Shown: positions 8,651 through 18,805, counted from the first letter of the stretch. The stretch: DNA of 64,000 bases from Ensifer adhaerens (GCF_001270265.1 NZ_LGAP01000001.1:868001-932000); one strand, 5' to 3'. The notes: generated by a model from the letters alone, not told the origin. A program made the numbers and translations.

Positions 8651-10882
8651 ATGACGATTTCCAACACCCGCCCCATCACCCCGGAACTCATCGCCTCGCA
8701 CGGGCTCAAGCCCGACGAATACGAGCGCATTCTCGGCCTGATCGGACGCGAGCCGACCTTTACCGAGCTCGGCATCTTTTCGGCGATGTGGAACGAGCAC
8801 TGCTCCTACAAGTCTTCGAAGAAGTGGCTGCGCACGCTGCCGACCAAGGGCCCGCGCGTCATCCAGGGGCCAGGCGAAAATGCCGGCGTGGTCGACATCG
8901 ATGACGGCGACTGCGTCGTCTTCAAGATGGAGAGCCACAACCACCCGTCCTATATCGAGCCCTACCAGGGTGCGGCGACCGGCGTCGGCGGCATTTTGCG
9001 CGACGTCTTCACCATGGGCGCTCGCCCGATTGCTGCGATGAACGCCCTGCGCTTCGGTTCGCCCGATCATCCGAAGACCCGCCACCTCGTGTCCGGCGTC
9101 GTTGCCGGCGTCGGCGGCTACGGCAATTCCTTCGGCGTTCCGACCGTCGGTGGCGAAGTCGAGTTCGATGCGCGCTACAACGGTAACATCCTCGTCAACG
9201 CCTTTGCCGCCGGTCTCGCCAAGAGCGATGCGATCTTCTATTCCAAGGCTGAAGGCGTCGGTCTCCCGGTCGTTTACCTCGGCGCCAAGACGGGCCGTGA
9301 CGGTGTCGGCGGCGCGACCATGGCTTCGGCGGAGTTCGACGAATCGATCGAGGAAAAGCGCCCGACCGTGCAGGTCGGCGACCCCTTCACCGAAAAGTGC
9401 CTGCTCGAAGCCTGCCTCGAACTGATGCAGACGGGCGCCGTCATCGCCATCCAGGACATGGGTGCCGCCGGCCTCACCTGCTCGGCGGTCGAAATGGGCG
9501 CCAAGGGCGACCTCGGCATCGAACTCAACCTCGACACCGTGCCGGTGCGCGAAGAGCGCATGACGGCTTACGAAATGATGCTGTCGGAAAGCCAGGAGCG
9601 CATGCTCATGGTGCTGGAGCCGGCCAAGGAGGAAGTCGCCAAGGCGATCTTCGTCAAGTGGGGCCTCGACTTTGCCATCGTCGGCAAGACCACCGACGAC
9701 CTGCGCTTCCGCATCCTGCATCAGGGCGAAGAAGTCGCAAACCTGCCGATCAAGGAACTGGGCGACGAAGCGCCGGAATATGACCGTCCCTGGACGCCGG
9801 CGAAGGTTCCGACCGTACTTGCGACCAACGACATTCCGCAGACGGATGTTGCCGACGCGCTCGTGCAACTGGTCGGTTCGGCCAACAATTCGTCGCGCCG
9901 CTGGGTTTACGAACAGTATGACACGCTGATCCAGGGCAACTCGCTGCAGCTGCCGGGCGGCGACGCCGGCGTCGTGCGCGTCGAGGGGCACCAGACCAAG
10001 GCGCTGGCCTTCTCCTCCGACGTGACGCCGCGTTATGTCGAGGCGGATCCGTTCGAAGGCGGCAAGCAGGCGGTTGCCGAATGCTGGCGCAACCTGACGG
10101 CGACAGGCGCGCTGCCGCTTGCGGCGACCGACAATCTCAACTTCGGCAACCCGGAGCGCCCTGAAATCATGAGTCAGCTGGTTCATGCCATCAAGGGCAT
10201 CGGCGAAGCCTGCACGGCACTCGACTTCCCGATCGTTTCCGGCAACGTGTCGCTCTACAACGAGACCAACGGCCAGGGAATCCTGCCGACCCCGACCATT
10301 GGCGGCGTCGGCCTGATCAAGGACTGGTCGAAAATGGCGCGCATCCGTTTTGCCGCTGCCGGCGAGACAATCCTGCTTGCGGGCGCACCGGAAGGCCTCG
10401 GTTCTCACATCGCCCAGTCGGTGTACATGCGTGACGTTCACGGCCGCACCGACGGTCCGGCACCGCATGTCGATCTCGCGCATGAGCGCAAGGTCGGCGA
10501 CTTCGTCCGCGGCCTGATCGTCGACGGACTTGTGACCGCCGTTCATGACTGCTCTTCCGGCGGTCTGGCTCTCGCCGTTGCCGAAATGGCGATGGCATCT
10601 GATATCGGCGCCACGGTCGACGCGGTCACGGGTCATGATCCGATCGCGAGCTTCTACGGTGAAGATCAGGGCCGCTACGTCGTAACGGTTGCTGCCGGCG
10701 CGCTCGATACCGTCCGCGCACAAGCGAAAACCGCTGGCGTTTCCTTGCCGGCGATCGGCAAGACCGGCGGCGATGCGGTCAAGCTTGGCGACGCCAAGGC
10801 GGTCTCGATCGCGCAGTTGCGCTCCGCCCACGAAGCGTGGTTCCCGGAATTCATGCAGGGCGACCTGGCACCGGAAAACTGA
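8651..10882 (+). CDS. purL: FGAM synthase subunit PurL (short form)
   Basis: PurL is the 743-residue synthetase subunit that converts FGAR to FGAM with ATP and ammonia from PurQ. The opening [20 protein letters not shown] and the block [15 protein letters not shown] are signatures of the short, PurS-dependent form. The [20 protein letters not shown] and [18 protein letters not shown] motifs are intact, as is the second half ([28 protein letters not shown]). It ends [15 protein letters not shown] degenerate second copy of this C-terminus lies 77 bp further on. It is separated from purCSQ by about 3.2 kb, so it needs its own promoter or readthrough. Confidence 0.97.
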   Translation: MTISNTRPITPELIASHGLKPDEYERILGLIGREPTFTELGIFSAMWNEHCSYKSSKKWLRTLPTKGPRVIQGPGENAGVVDIDDGDCVVFKMESHNHPSYIEPYQGAATGVGGILRDVFTMGARPIAAMNALRFGSPDHPKTRHLVSGVVAGVGGYGNSFGVPTVGGEVEFDARYNGNILVNAFAAGLAKSDAIFYSKAEGVGLPVVYLGAKTGRDGVGGATMASAEFDESIEEKRPTVQVGDPFTEKCLLEACLELMQTGAVIAIQDMGAAGLTCSAVEMGAKGDLGIELNLDTVPVREERMTAYEMMLSESQERMLMVLEPAKEEVAKAIFVKWGLDFAIVGKTTDDLRFRILHQGEEVANLPIKELGDEAPEYDRPWTPAKVPTVLATNDIPQTDVADALVQLVGSANNSSRRWVYEQYDTLIQGNSLQLPGGDAGVVRVEGHQTKALAFSSDVTPRYVEADPFEGGKQAVAECWRNLTATGALPLAATDNLNFGNPERPEIMSQLVHAIKGIGEACTALDFPIVSGNVSLYNETNGQGILPTPTIGGVGLIKDWSKMARIRFAAAGETILLAGAPEGLGSHIAQSVYMRDVHGRTDGPAPHVDLAHERKVGDFVRGLIVDGLVTAVHDCSSGGLALAVAEMAMASDIGATVDAVTGHDPIASFYGEDQGRYVVTVAAGALDTVRAQAKTAGVSLPAIGKTGGDAVKLGDAKAVSIAQLRSAHEAWFPEFMQGDLAPEN

Positions 10883-10959
10883 GACTGCGCGACAGGAGCC
10901 GGGTGCGGCGGCAGTTCGAAATTGCCGCACGCTCAGGGCTGCGTGAATTTCCGTTGCGA

Positions 10960-11046
10960 TCAATTCAGCAATTGCGTTCCGCCCATGAATCGTGGTTCCC
11001 TGATTTCATGGACGGTGCCAGCAACGCTGCTGCCGCAGCAGAATAA
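10960..11046 (+). pseudogene. Displaced remnant of a purL 3' end
   Basis: In one frame this stretch encodes SIQQLRSAHESWFPDFMDG and then an alanine-rich tail ending in TAA at 11044-11046. The true purL C-terminus at 10805 onward reads [19 protein letters not shown]; 15 of 19 residues agree, while many codons differ. There is no start codon or ribosome site for this fragment. It looks like the original or a second 3' end of purL left behind after recombination. Confidence 0.8.
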
Positions 11047-11065
11047 TAAAGGGAGTTGGCGTATC

Positions 11066-11299
11066 ATGCCCATGGCACCAGGCGACATCGAAGACATGAT
11101 CAAGGCAGGAATTCCCGGCGCCAAGGTCACGATCCGCGATCTGGCCGGTGACGGCGACCACTATGCCGCCGAAGTCGTGGCCGAAGCGTTTCGCGGCAAG
11201 ACCCGGGTGCAGCAGCACCAAATGGTCTATAACGCGCTGAAGGGTAATATGGGGGGTGTCCTGCACGCCCTCGCCCTTCAGACCAGCGCGCCGGAGTAA
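11066..11299 (+). CDS. BolA/IbaG-family protein
   Basis: The 77-residue protein has the compact BolA fold: an N-terminal helix (MAPGDIEDMIKAGIPGAKV), then the strand with DGDHYAAEVVAEAF and the conserved RVQQHQMVYNAL helix. BolA proteins form [2Fe-2S]-bridged complexes with monothiol CGFS glutaredoxins, and such a glutaredoxin is encoded at 11684. A GGGAG ribosome site lies 10 bases before the ATG. It follows the purL tail and is 7 bp from the next small gene, suggesting one transcript. Confidence 0.92.
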   Translation: MPMAPGDIEDMIKAGIPGAKVTIRDLAGDGDHYAAEVVAEAFRGKTRVQQHQMVYNALKGNMGGVLHALALQTSAPE

Positions 11300-11306
11300 G
11301 CGAGCA

Positions 11307-11549
11307 ATGGCCGATCTGATCAAGGAACTGGTCAGCGGCGTTGTCGACAGCGCGCTTAAGGAAATCCTGAAGAAGACCGGCGTCAAGCGGACCGCGACAA
11401 AGCGGACCAAGCGCCGGACGCGCAAGGCGGCAACGGGCGGCATTCTGGGCGATATCCTGGAAGCCGCCATCGGCAAGCCGGCCAAGAAACAGGTGAGCCG
11501 GCGGCGAACCGCCAGCGCACGCAGCAAGGCCCGCCGCCGTTCGGCCTGA
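11307..11549 (+). CDS. Small basic Lys/Arg-rich protein, function unknown
   Basis: This 80-residue protein begins MADLIKELVSGVVDSALKEI, has a central run of basic residues (KRTATKRTKRRTRK), a short helix GGILGDILEAAIG and a second basic tail ending KARRRSA. The charge suggests nucleic-acid or acidic-partner contact, but no family is recognised. It starts 7 bp after the bolA-like gene and precedes the glutaredoxin gene, so it is probably co-expressed with iron-sulfur trafficking proteins. Confidence 0.7.
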   Translation: MADLIKELVSGVVDSALKEILKKTGVKRTATKRTKRRTRKAATGGILGDILEAAIGKPAKKQVSRRRTASARSKARRRSA

Positions 11550-11683
11550 GCAGTTGTATTAAAACCACATCTTGAGGCCCATCAATATTTGTTGCACTTG
11601 GGTGATGAAAATCACCGATATGCATGCTATCTAAAGCCCAATCGATATCCGGTCCTTGAAACCGGCGCAGGAAGGATGAAAAG

Positions 11684-12022
11684 ATGAGCGGAATTCACGA
11701 ATTCATCGCGAACGAAGTCAAGACCAACGACGTGGTACTCTTCATGAAGGGTACGCCGCAGTTCCCACAGTGTGGTTTCTCCGGCCAGGTGGTCCAGATT
11801 CTCGATTACATCGGCGTCGACTACAAGGGCGTCAACGTTCTTGCCGACGCGGACCTGCGCCAAGGCATCAAGGACTATTCGAACTGGCCGACCATTCCCC
11901 AGCTTTATGTAAAGGGCGAATTCGTCGGCGGTTGCGACATTGTCCGCGAAATGTTCCAGGCTGGCGAACTCCAGTCGCACCTGCAGGAACAGGGAATCTC
12001 GGTCAAGGGCGCTGCTGCCTAA
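11684..12022 (+). CDS. grxD: Monothiol glutaredoxin, CGFS type (Grx4/GrxD)
   Basis: The 112-residue protein has the monothiol active site CGFS in [16 protein letters not shown], preceded by VVLFMKGTP, with the glutathione-contact segments [14 protein letters not shown] and [13 protein letters not shown] glutaredoxins carry [2Fe-2S] clusters and hand them to acceptors, commonly in complex with BolA proteins; a BolA gene lies 385 bp upstream. The start has GAAGGA 8-9 bases upstream. A strong terminator follows. Confidence 0.96.
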   Translation: MSGIHEFIANEVKTNDVVLFMKGTPQFPQCGFSGQVVQILDYIGVDYKGVNVLADADLRQGIKDYSNWPTIPQLYVKGEFVGGCDIVREMFQAGELQSHLQEQGISVKGAAA

Positions 12023-12052
12023 GTCAGGCCGCCAACTCCGATCTGGTCGGAA

Positions 12053-12074
12053 AAGGCGGGCGACCGCCTTTTTT
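12053..12074 (+). terminator. Rho-independent terminator after grxD
   Basis: A 7-bp stem (aaggcgg / ccgcctt) with a 4-base loop runs directly into a run of six T residues, 30 bp after the grxD stop codon. Confidence 0.85.
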
Positions 12075-12409
12075 GATTCCGGGAATTGATCCGGATCATC
12101 TAATTTTCGTTGTTCTTTTCTAGGCGGAACACACTCTCGTTCTGTCATGAAGCGGTCGCGATAAATCGGCATAAGCAGCCTGAAAGGGCGTTCGCCCGTC
12201 CCCACGCTCCGGCTTGGCTGCCCACCGCCGAAAGTCCCTTTCGCTTCACATTGGATGCCGCCTGCACCGCTTTGCCGGACCAGGCCCGTCCCCTCAACTG
12301 TTCTCGACATGCCGACCGGCATTTTGCCAGCCGACGTCGCCTCTTTCCGGAACGAACTCCGGTCTTGACCTATTTCGGTTGCGCCCGGCGCGCCGCAAGG
12401 ATTTTGCCT
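12075..12409. other. Intergenic region upstream of the tandem exporters
   Basis: About 335 bp between the grxD terminator and the first exporter. The plus frame of the exporter stays open far upstream, but the codons there are unlike membrane protein and the ribosome site AAGG sits just before 12410. I see no convincing gene, RNA or repeat here. Confidence 0.5.
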
Positions 12410-13645
12410 ATGACGAGCACGACAGACGAAGCGGCCGCTCCCGGTCTCAGCAAATTTCAGTTCATCGCGCTGATGGCCATGCTGATGGCGGTCAATGCCG
12501 TGTCGATCGACATCATGTTGCCGGGGCTGCAGCAGATCGGCGCCAGCCTCGGCGTCACCGATGAAAATCATCGGCAGTATGTTATCACTGCCTATCTCAT
12601 CGGCATGGGCGTGGCGCAGCTGTTCTTTGGACCGCTGTCGGATCGTTTTGGCCGCAAGGCGCCGCTGCTCGCAGGTCTCGGTATCTATGGTGTCTGCGCG
12701 GTCGCAATCACCATTGTACCGACCTTCAGCGCCCTGCTCGCGCTTCGCTTTGTCCAGGGCATCGGCGCCGCCGCCACGCGCGTCATCACCGTGTCGATCG
12801 TTCGCGACGTCTATGGTGGTCGCCGCATGGCGGAAGTGATGTCGCTGATCATGATGGTGTTCATGATCGTACCGGTCATCGCGCCAAGCGTCGGGCAGCT
12901 GATCATGATCTTTGCCGAATGGCACATGATCTTCGTCGTCATTGCGCTCTTTGCCTTCACGATAGCAACGCTCGTGGTGTTCCGGCTCCAGGAAACGTTG
13001 AACCCGGATCACCGACGTGCCTTCACGCCGTCAGTCATCTTGAGCGGCTTCAAGATCGTTCTGACGAACCGGCTGTCGCTGTTCTATACACTGGCGACAT
13101 CCGTCATCCTCGGCGCGCTCTTCGGCTTCATCAACTCGGCGCAACAGATCCTCGTCGGGGTCTACGGGCTGGGTCTGTGGTTCCCGGTCGTGTTTGCAGC
13201 ATTTGCAGGGATGATGGCGGTCGCGTCCTTCACCAATTCGCAGCTCGTTCGGCGTTTCGGCATGCGGGCGCTATCGCATGCTGCACTGCTCGGCTTCATG
13301 CTGGCGAGCTTCCTCTGGATGACGGTGTCAATCTATGGCCCGGTGCCCTTCCCGCTCTTCGTGGTCCTCTATGGCGCTGCCATGTTCCAGTTCGGGCTGA
13401 TCGCGTCGAACTTCAACGCGATGGCGATGGAACCGCTCGGCCACGTCGCCGGTACGGCCTCCTCGGTGCTCGGCTTCACCCAGACCATCGGCGGCGGCGT
13501 CATCGGAGCCTTTATCGGCCAGGCCTTCGACGGCACAGCGACGCCGCTTGCGATCGGTTATTTCACCGTCGCGGCGATCGGCGTCGTTTTCGTTCTCATC
13601 GCTGAACGCGGAAAGCTGTTCAAAGCACACAACCCGGCGGGCTGA
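12410..13645 (+). CDS. MFS exporter, Bcr/CflA (DHA1) family, copy 1
   Basis: The 411-residue inner-membrane protein has 12 predicted hydrophobic segments. The first starts KFQFIALMAMLMAVNAVSID. The MFS motif A between segments 2 and 3 reads GPLSDRFGRKAPLLAG, and segment 4 has the drug-export type FVQGIGAAATRVITVSIVRD. Bcr/CflA proteins export drugs, dipeptides or sulfur compounds with protons; the substrate here is not known. The start at 12410 is preceded by AAGG with suitable spacing. It is followed 55 bp later by a paralogue, probably from tandem duplication. Confidence 0.92.
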   Translation: MTSTTDEAAAPGLSKFQFIALMAMLMAVNAVSIDIMLPGLQQIGASLGVTDENHRQYVITAYLIGMGVAQLFFGPLSDRFGRKAPLLAGLGIYGVCAVAITIVPTFSALLALRFVQGIGAAATRVITVSIVRDVYGGRRMAEVMSLIMMVFMIVPVIAPSVGQLIMIFAEWHMIFVVIALFAFTIATLVVFRLQETLNPDHRRAFTPSVILSGFKIVLTNRLSLFYTLATSVILGALFGFINSAQQILVGVYGLGLWFPVVFAAFAGMMAVASFTNSQLVRRFGMRALSHAALLGFMLASFLWMTVSIYGPVPFPLFVVLYGAAMFQFGLIASNFNAMAMEPLGHVAGTASSVLGFTQTIGGGVIGAFIGQAFDGTATPLAIGYFTVAAIGVVFVLIAERGKLFKAHNPAG

Positions 13646-13700
13646 TCGCAGCCTGCCAACCGGATTTCTCCTCCCAGATCTGCTCTCACGGGTACGCACA

Positions 13701-14993
13701 ATGACCACGATCACCACACAATCCGACCATGTCGACGGGGTTTCGGGCGCCGCGCGCCTCAACATGGGCCTCCTCGAATTCATCATCACCATTGCCGTCA
13801 TGACGGCGAGCGTGGCGATTGCCATCGATAGCATGCTGCCGGCTTTGCCGAGCATCGGCCAGTCGCTCAATGTCGCCAACTCCAACGACACCCAGCTCGT
13901 CATCGGCGTGTTCTTCCTCGGTTTCGGCCTTTCGCAGATCTTCTTCGGCAGCCTTTCCGATACGTTCGGACGGCGCACCGTGCTGCTCGGCGGCCTTGCC
14001 TTCTTCACGGTGTCGATGTTTGCGGCCGCCCTCACTCAGAGCTTCGAAATGCTGCTCGTGCTGCGCTTCGTTCAGGGCATCGGTGCAGCCGCCGTGCGCA
14101 TCACCACCATGGCGATCGTGCGCGACTGCTTCGGCGGTCGCGAGATGGCGCGGGTGATGTCCTACGTCATGATCGTCTTCATGATCGTTCCGATCGTCGC
14201 CCCCTCCATCGGCCAGCTCGTCATCCTCTATGCCAACTGGCACTGGATCTTCATCCTGATTGGCATCATCGGCGCCATCCTCTTCGTCTGGGCGCTGGCC
14301 CGCATGAAGGAATCGCTGCCGAAGGAAGAGCGCCTGCCGCTTTCCGTCGCGTCGGTCGCTTCCGGCTTCAAGACGGTGCTGACCAACCGCATCACCTGCG
14401 GCTACATGATCGGCATGACGCTGTTCACCGCGGTCATCTGCGCCTACATCGTCACCGTCCAGCAGATCTTCGGCGAAGTCTACGGCCTCGGCGACTGGCT
14501 GCCGATCGCCTTTGCCGGTACCGCCGGCGGCATCGCCGTTGCCAACTTCGCCAACGGCTTCTTCGTCCGCAGCTTCGGCATGCGCCGCATCTCGCACGTT
14601 TCGATGATCCTGTTCACCCTGCTTTCGGTGATCGGCTTTGCCATGTCGCTCTGGGGCACGCCGGCCTTCGTCATCAGCTACCTCATGTTCTCGGTTCTCT
14701 TGATGTTCTTCGCGGTGATCGCAACCAACTTCACCGCGATCAGCCTGGAGCCCATGGGTCATCTTGCCGGCACGGCGACCGCGATCACCGGCTTCGTCTC
14801 GACTACCGGCGGTGCGCTGCTCGGCGGCGCCGTCGGCCAGTTGTTCAACGGCACGCTGCAGCCACTGCTCGGGGGCTTTGCCCTCTTCGGTATCGTAACG
14901 ATCCTGGCGACACTCTGGGCCGAGAAGGGAAAGCTATTCACCCATCCCGGCGACAAGGACGTCTCGCTCGACCACGGCGGCGGCCACATGTAA
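13701..14993 (+). CDS. MFS exporter, Bcr/CflA (DHA1) family, copy 2
   Basis: This 430-residue protein is a paralogue of the preceding gene. Motif A reads GSLSDTFGRRTVLLGG; segment 4 reads FVQGIGAAAVRITTMAIVRD; the segment IVFMIVPIVAPSIGQLVILY parallels copy 1. It has a slightly longer N-terminus (MTTITTQSDHVDG) and a charged histidine-containing tail. The arrangement suggests a two-gene operon ended by the terminator at 15010. Two unlike copies side by side suggest divergence in substrate rather than gene dosage. Confidence 0.92.
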   Translation: MTTITTQSDHVDGVSGAARLNMGLLEFIITIAVMTASVAIAIDSMLPALPSIGQSLNVANSNDTQLVIGVFFLGFGLSQIFFGSLSDTFGRRTVLLGGLAFFTVSMFAAALTQSFEMLLVLRFVQGIGAAAVRITTMAIVRDCFGGREMARVMSYVMIVFMIVPIVAPSIGQLVILYANWHWIFILIGIIGAILFVWALARMKESLPKEERLPLSVASVASGFKTVLTNRITCGYMIGMTLFTAVICAYIVTVQQIFGEVYGLGDWLPIAFAGTAGGIAVANFANGFFVRSFGMRRISHVSMILFTLLSVIGFAMSLWGTPAFVISYLMFSVLLMFFAVIATNFTAISLEPMGHLAGTATAITGFVSTTGGALLGGAVGQLFNGTLQPLLGGFALFGIVTILATLWAEKGKLFTHPGDKDVSLDHGGGHM

Positions 14994-15009
14994 TACCGTC
15001 CAGACCAAC

Positions 15010-15046
15010 AAAAAGCCCGCCTGGATCGCTCCCGGCGGGCTTTTTT
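15010..15046. terminator. Bidirectional terminator between convergent genes
   Basis: An 11-bp perfect stem (aaaagcccgcc / ggcgggctttt) with a 12-base loop has T-runs on both strands. It lies between the end of the second exporter and the end of the inositol-phosphatase gene and can terminate both. Confidence 0.88.
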
Positions 15047-15066
15047 GTTTCGGTGATTTCGTCTGC

Positions 15067-15891
15067 TCAGACGGTAAAGACTTCGCGGCGCAACGTCTCC
15101 CAGCTGTCCTTGTCGGTGGCGAGCAGCAGGCCGCCATTGAGATGGGCAGGCAGATAGGGCGAACCGTCGAAGCGCGCGGCATAGGCGCCTGCCTCCTGCG
15201 CGATCAGCGTGCCGGCCAGGTGGTCCCAGGGCATCAGCTTCTGGTACATCAGGAAGTGGATGTAGCCGCCGGCGAGAATCCGGTATTCGTGCGCGGCACA
15301 ACGGTAGCTGGTCGCAATGCGGACCTTGGCCATGTTGGCCATGACTTCGCGCCGTGCCTCTTGCTGGTAGAAGCCCGTCGAGGCGCCGCCGACCATGCTA
15401 TCAAGCGGAACGCCCGCGGTCACCGACATGCGCTCCTGCGAACCGTCAGGCCGGCACATCCATGCGCCCGAGCCCTTCTCCGCGATCACCCAATCGTTGC
15501 CGAGCGGATCGTAGATGATTCCGGCAACCGTTTCGCCCTTGGAAACGACGCTCGCCATGACGCCGAACAGCGGCAGGCCGGCCGCGAAGTTGAAGGTGCC
15601 GTCGATCGGATCGACGACGACGGCGAGATCGGCATCAGCCAGCTTGTCGAGCAGTGCCGGATCGGCAGCGACCGATTCTTCGCCGATGAAGACCGCCCCT
15701 GGAGCAATTTCGTCCATCCGCGCCTTGATAAGACGCTCGGCCGCCTCGTCGCCCTCGGTGACGAGATCGATCGCTTCCGACTTCATCCGGACATCGCCCG
15801 CGCCGAGATTGCGAAACCGCGGCAGGATTTCTTTGACCGCGGCCTCCTGCAGAAGATTGGCAAGGGCGGCGATGTCGACGGAATGGCTCAT
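15067..15891 (-). CDS. Inositol monophosphatase family phosphatase
   Basis: The 274-residue protein has the three metal-binding blocks of the family: GEES (about residues 73-76), [14 protein letters not shown] (about 95-108) and PWDHLAG (about 222-228). The family acts on inositol phosphates, 3'-phosphoadenosine 5'-phosphate or fructose-1,6-bisphosphate; sequence alone does not choose among these. Its ATG overlaps the TGA of ttcA by four bases (ATGA at 15888-15891), so the two are translationally coupled. The convergent side carries a terminator. Confidence 0.9.
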   Translation of the reverse strand: MSHSVDIAALANLLQEAAVKEILPRFRNLGAGDVRMKSEAIDLVTEGDEAAERLIKARMDEIAPGAVFIGEESVAADPALLDKLADADLAVVVDPIDGTFNFAAGLPLFGVMASVVSKGETVAGIIYDPLGNDWVIAEKGSGAWMCRPDGSQERMSVTAGVPLDSMVGGASTGFYQQEARREVMANMAKVRIATSYRCAAHEYRILAGGYIHFLMYQKLMPWDHLAGTLIAQEAGAYAARFDGSPYLPAHLNGGLLLATDKDSWETLRREVFTV

Positions 15892-16772
15892 TCTTTGGGC
15901 TCCGGTGTGAGGGACTGGAAGTCAAAAAGCTTGGGGTCGAGCAGATGCGATGGGTTCACATGGCCAAGCGCGCGCAGCATCGTATCCTTGCGGCCGGGCA
16001 TGCGCCGTTCGAGATCGGCAAGCATCGCCTTCATCGCGTTGCGTTCCAGCCCGTCCTGCGAGCCGCAGAGGTCGCAGGGAATGATCGGGAACTCCATCGC
16101 GGTGGCAAATTTCGCCAGATCGTCCTCGGCCGCATAGGCGAGCGGCCGCAGCAGCATCAGGTCGCCCTCGTCGTTCAGAAGCTTCGCCGGCATCGAGGCG
16201 AGCCTGCCGCCATGGAAGAAGTTCATGAAAAAGGTTTCGAGAATGTCTTCCCGATGGTGGCCGAGAACCAGCGCATCGCAGCCTTCCTCGCGCGCGATCC
16301 GGTAGAGATTGCCGCGGCGCAGACGCGAACAGAGCGAACAGTAGGTCGCTCCGGTCGGCACCTTTTCCTTCACGATCGAATAGGTGTCGCGATATTCGAT
16401 CCGATGCTTCACGCCGATCGAGGCGAGATATTCCGGCAGGATATGCTTCGGAAAGTTCGGCTGGCCCTGATCTAGATTGCAGGCGATGAGCTCGACCGGC
16501 AGCAGCCCACGCCATTGCAGGTCCATCAGCAGTGCCAGCAGACTGTAGCTGTCCTTGCCGCCGGAGATCCCGACCAGCCAGCGCTTGGCGCCCTTCAACA
16601 TGCCGAAATCGTCAAGTGCCTGTCGCGTCTGCCGCAAGAGCCGCTTGCGCAGCTTGTTGAAGGAGACGGACGACGGCATGCGTTCGAAGATCGGATGAAG
16701 GCCTGTCTCGATGTCGCCGTCTTCAACGGCATTATCGATTGCGTCAGGCGGAATGGCTGGCGAATGATCCAT
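15888..16772 (-). CDS. ttcA: tRNA 2-thiocytidine biosynthesis protein TtcA
   Basis: TtcA thiolates cytidine 32 of tRNA using ATP and an iron-sulfur cluster. The 294-residue protein has the PP-loop SGGKDS at 70-75 and the cysteine pairs CSLC (145-148) and CDLC (233-236), with [17 protein letters not shown] between them. The ATG at 16772 gives the usual TtcA N-terminus length; the frame is open to 16847, but that extension looks non-coding. It is the first gene of a coupled pair with the phosphatase. Confidence 0.93.
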   Translation of the reverse strand: MDHSPAIPPDAIDNAVEDGDIETGLHPIFERMPSSVSFNKLRKRLLRQTRQALDDFGMLKGAKRWLVGISGGKDSYSLLALLMDLQWRGLLPVELIACNLDQGQPNFPKHILPEYLASIGVKHRIEYRDTYSIVKEKVPTGATYCSLCSRLRRGNLYRIAREEGCDALVLGHHREDILETFFMNFFHGGRLASMPAKLLNDEGDLMLLRPLAYAAEDDLAKFATAMEFPIIPCDLCGSQDGLERNAMKAMLADLERRMPGRKDTMLRALGHVNPSHLLDPKLFDFQSLTPEPKE

Positions 16773-16882
16773 GGCAACGATCCTGGAATGGCCGGCTCGG
16801 GAAAAGAGCGCGCGGCGCGTCACGGCCAGCACTTGCCCCGTTCCCACAGCAAGATCAAGGGAAAACGGCCCTTTGGCCGAAA

Positions 16883-17830
16883 TCAGGAGCCAAACACCGA
16901 CCAGCCGGTGCGCGCGGCCAACATCTCCAGCGCCAGGGATCCGAGCAGCGAGTTACCGTTCTCGTTCAGTCCCGGCGACCAGACAGCGACGGAGGCTTTG
17001 CCGGGCGCAACGGCAAGAATGCCGCCGCCGACGCCGCTCTTGCCGGGCAGGCCGACGCGATAGGCGAAATCGCCCGAGCCGTCATAATGACCGCAGGTCA
17101 GCATCAGCGCATTGATGCGTCGGGCCCGTTGCCGCGACACGACCGAGTGGCCGGTCAGCGGGTTGGTGCCGGCGGCTGCCAGAAACAGGCCGGCCTTGGC
17201 GAGCTGGCTGCAGGTCATCGCGAGCGCGCAATGGTGGAAATAGACGCCGAGCACATGCTCGACCGGATGATCGAGCCGCCCGAAGGAGCGCATGAAGTTG
17301 GCAAGCGCGAAGTTGCGGAAACCGGTCGCCGTCTCTGAGCGGGCGACCTCATGGTCGATGACGATGGCATCGTCGTCTGCGAGATAGCGGACGAACTGCA
17401 CGATCTCGCCGATCAGCTCCCGCGGCGTGTGGCCGGCAAGGATCAGGTCGCTGATGGTGATGGCGCCGGCATTGATGAAGGGATTGCGCGGCTTGCCGCC
17501 TTCATGCTCGAGCTGGACGATGGAGTTGAAGGCGGAACCCGAAGGTTCGCGGCCGACCCTGTGCCAGATGTTTTCGCCGTGTTTGCCGAGCGCTAGCGTC
17601 AGCGTGAACACCTTGGAAACGCTCTGGATCGAAAACGGCACCTCGGCATCGCCGACCCGGTGCACCTGCCCGTCGGTGGTGACGATCGCCATGCCGAAAT
17701 GTTTGGGATCGACGCGCGCGAGCTGCGGGATGTAATCCGCGACCTTGCCCTCGCCGAGCCGTGGCGTCAGTTCACGGTGGATGTCCTCGATGATCGCCTG
17801 CAGATCCTGCGGCGTCTTCTGCTCCGGCAT
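16883..17830 (-). CDS. glsA: Glutaminase A
   Basis: This cytosolic enzyme hydrolyses L-glutamine to glutamate and ammonia. At 315 residues it has the usual bacterial length. The serine-lysine dyad is Ser70 and Lys73 in [11 protein letters not shown], and further family blocks are [42 protein letters not shown] and [11 protein letters not shown]. It runs between rpsD and ttcA on the minus strand and has its own 110-bp downstream gap. Rhizobial glutaminases take part in nitrogen balance and acid tolerance; the role here is inferred only. Confidence 0.95.
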   Translation of the reverse strand: MPEQKTPQDLQAIIEDIHRELTPRLGEGKVADYIPQLARVDPKHFGMAIVTTDGQVHRVGDAEVPFSIQSVSKVFTLTLALGKHGENIWHRVGREPSGSAFNSIVQLEHEGGKPRNPFINAGAITISDLILAGHTPRELIGEIVQFVRYLADDDAIVIDHEVARSETATGFRNFALANFMRSFGRLDHPVEHVLGVYFHHCALAMTCSQLAKAGLFLAAAGTNPLTGHSVVSRQRARRINALMLTCGHYDGSGDFAYRVGLPGKSGVGGGILAVAPGKASVAVWSPGLNENGNSLLGSLALEMLAARTGWSVFGS

Positions 17831-17927
17831 GCGATTTCCCCTTCGCCGCGCACATCATCGGCCTGCCCGTGCCTCACAGGGCCGTACTGTCGCGCGGCAG
17901 ATCAAAAGAGCCACGATATCTGAAGAG

Positions 17928-17957
17928 ACAAAAAAACCGCCCGTTTCCGGGCGGTTT
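17928..17957 (-). terminator. Rho-independent terminator of rpsD
   Basis: On the minus strand a 9-bp stem (aaaccgccc / gggcggttt) with a 6-base loop is followed by a run of T residues, 29 bp after the rpsD stop. Confidence 0.88.
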
Positions 17958-17985
17958 CGATCGTTCACAAGGCCAGGGCCCCGGA

Positions 17986-18603
17986 TTAACGCGAATAGAA
18001 TTCGACGACCAGGTGCGGTTCCATGACGACGGCGTAAGGCACGTCGGAGAGAACCGGAACGCGGACGAAGGTTGCAACCATCTTGTTGTGGTCGACTTCA
18101 ACGTAGTCAGGAACGTCACGCTCAGCGAGCTGAACCGATTCGAGAACGGTTACGAGCTGCTTGGACTTTTCCTTGACTTCGATGACGTCGCCCGGCTTGC
18201 AACGGTAGGAACCGATGTTGACGCGAACGCCGTTAACCTTGACGTGGCCATGGTTGACGAACTGGCGTGCAGCGAAAACGGTCGGAACGAACTTTGCGCG
18301 GTAGACGATCGCGTCGAGGCGCGATTCGAGCAGGCCGATCAGGTTCTCCGGGGTGTCGCCCTTGCGGCGGTCAGCTTCGGCGAAGATCGCACGGAACTGC
18401 TTTTCGCGGATGTCGCCGTAGTAGCCCTTCAGCTTCTGCTTGGCGCGCAGCTGCACACCGAAGTCCGAAAGCTTGGACTTGCGGCGCTGGCCGTGCTGGC
18501 CCGGGCCGTATTCGCGGCGGTTAACCGGCGACTTCGGACGGCCCCAGATGTTTTCGCCCATACGGCGGTCAATTTTGTACTTGGACGATTCGCGCTTGCT
18601 CAT
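17986..18603 (-). CDS. rpsD: 30S ribosomal protein S4 (uS4)
   Basis: The 205-residue protein starts [20 protein letters not shown] and has the S4 RNA-binding domain at about 94-155 ([36 protein letters not shown]). S4 is a primary 16S rRNA binder that nucleates assembly of the small-subunit body. The start at 18603 has AAAGGA 7-8 bases upstream; the frame extends to 18642 without family support. The gene stands alone rather than in the alpha ribosomal operon, as is usual in Rhizobiales, and has a long leader downstream of a strong promoter. Confidence 0.97.
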   Translation of the reverse strand: MSKRESSKYKIDRRMGENIWGRPKSPVNRREYGPGQHGQRRKSKLSDFGVQLRAKQKLKGYYGDIREKQFRAIFAEADRRKGDTPENLIGLLESRLDAIVYRAKFVPTVFAARQFVNHGHVKVNGVRVNIGSYRCKPGDVIEVKEKSKQLVTVLESVQLAERDVPDYVEVDHNKMVATFVRVPVLSDVPYAVVMEPHLVVEFYSR

Positions 18604-18776
18604 CGCATTTCCTTTCAGTCGGTTACACCGGTCTGTTGCCAAACCGGATCAAGGAAACACGCCCTCCTCTGAACCCATTTTGAGAGTTCTGACAGGATTC
18701 TCACGATCACGCTGCCGGAGAAACCACGGGACATGTCTAATGAAACACCGGACATTTCTGCCCGGCGTTGGGCGGG

Positions 18777-18805
18777 TCTTTACTGAGAGAATGCCGGATT
18801 GTCAA
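18777..18805 (-). promoter_or_regulatory. Sigma-70 promoter of rpsD
   Basis: On the minus strand TTGACA (18800-18805) and TAAAGA (18777-18782) are separated by exactly 17 bp. A start near 18770 would give an rpsD leader of about 165 nucleotides containing GC-rich hairpins. Confidence 0.7.

Noticed and set aside
8552-10963. An 803-codon minus-strand frame opposite purL
   Set aside because: It mirrors purL in codon register and has no domain or ribosome site; purL is unmistakable.
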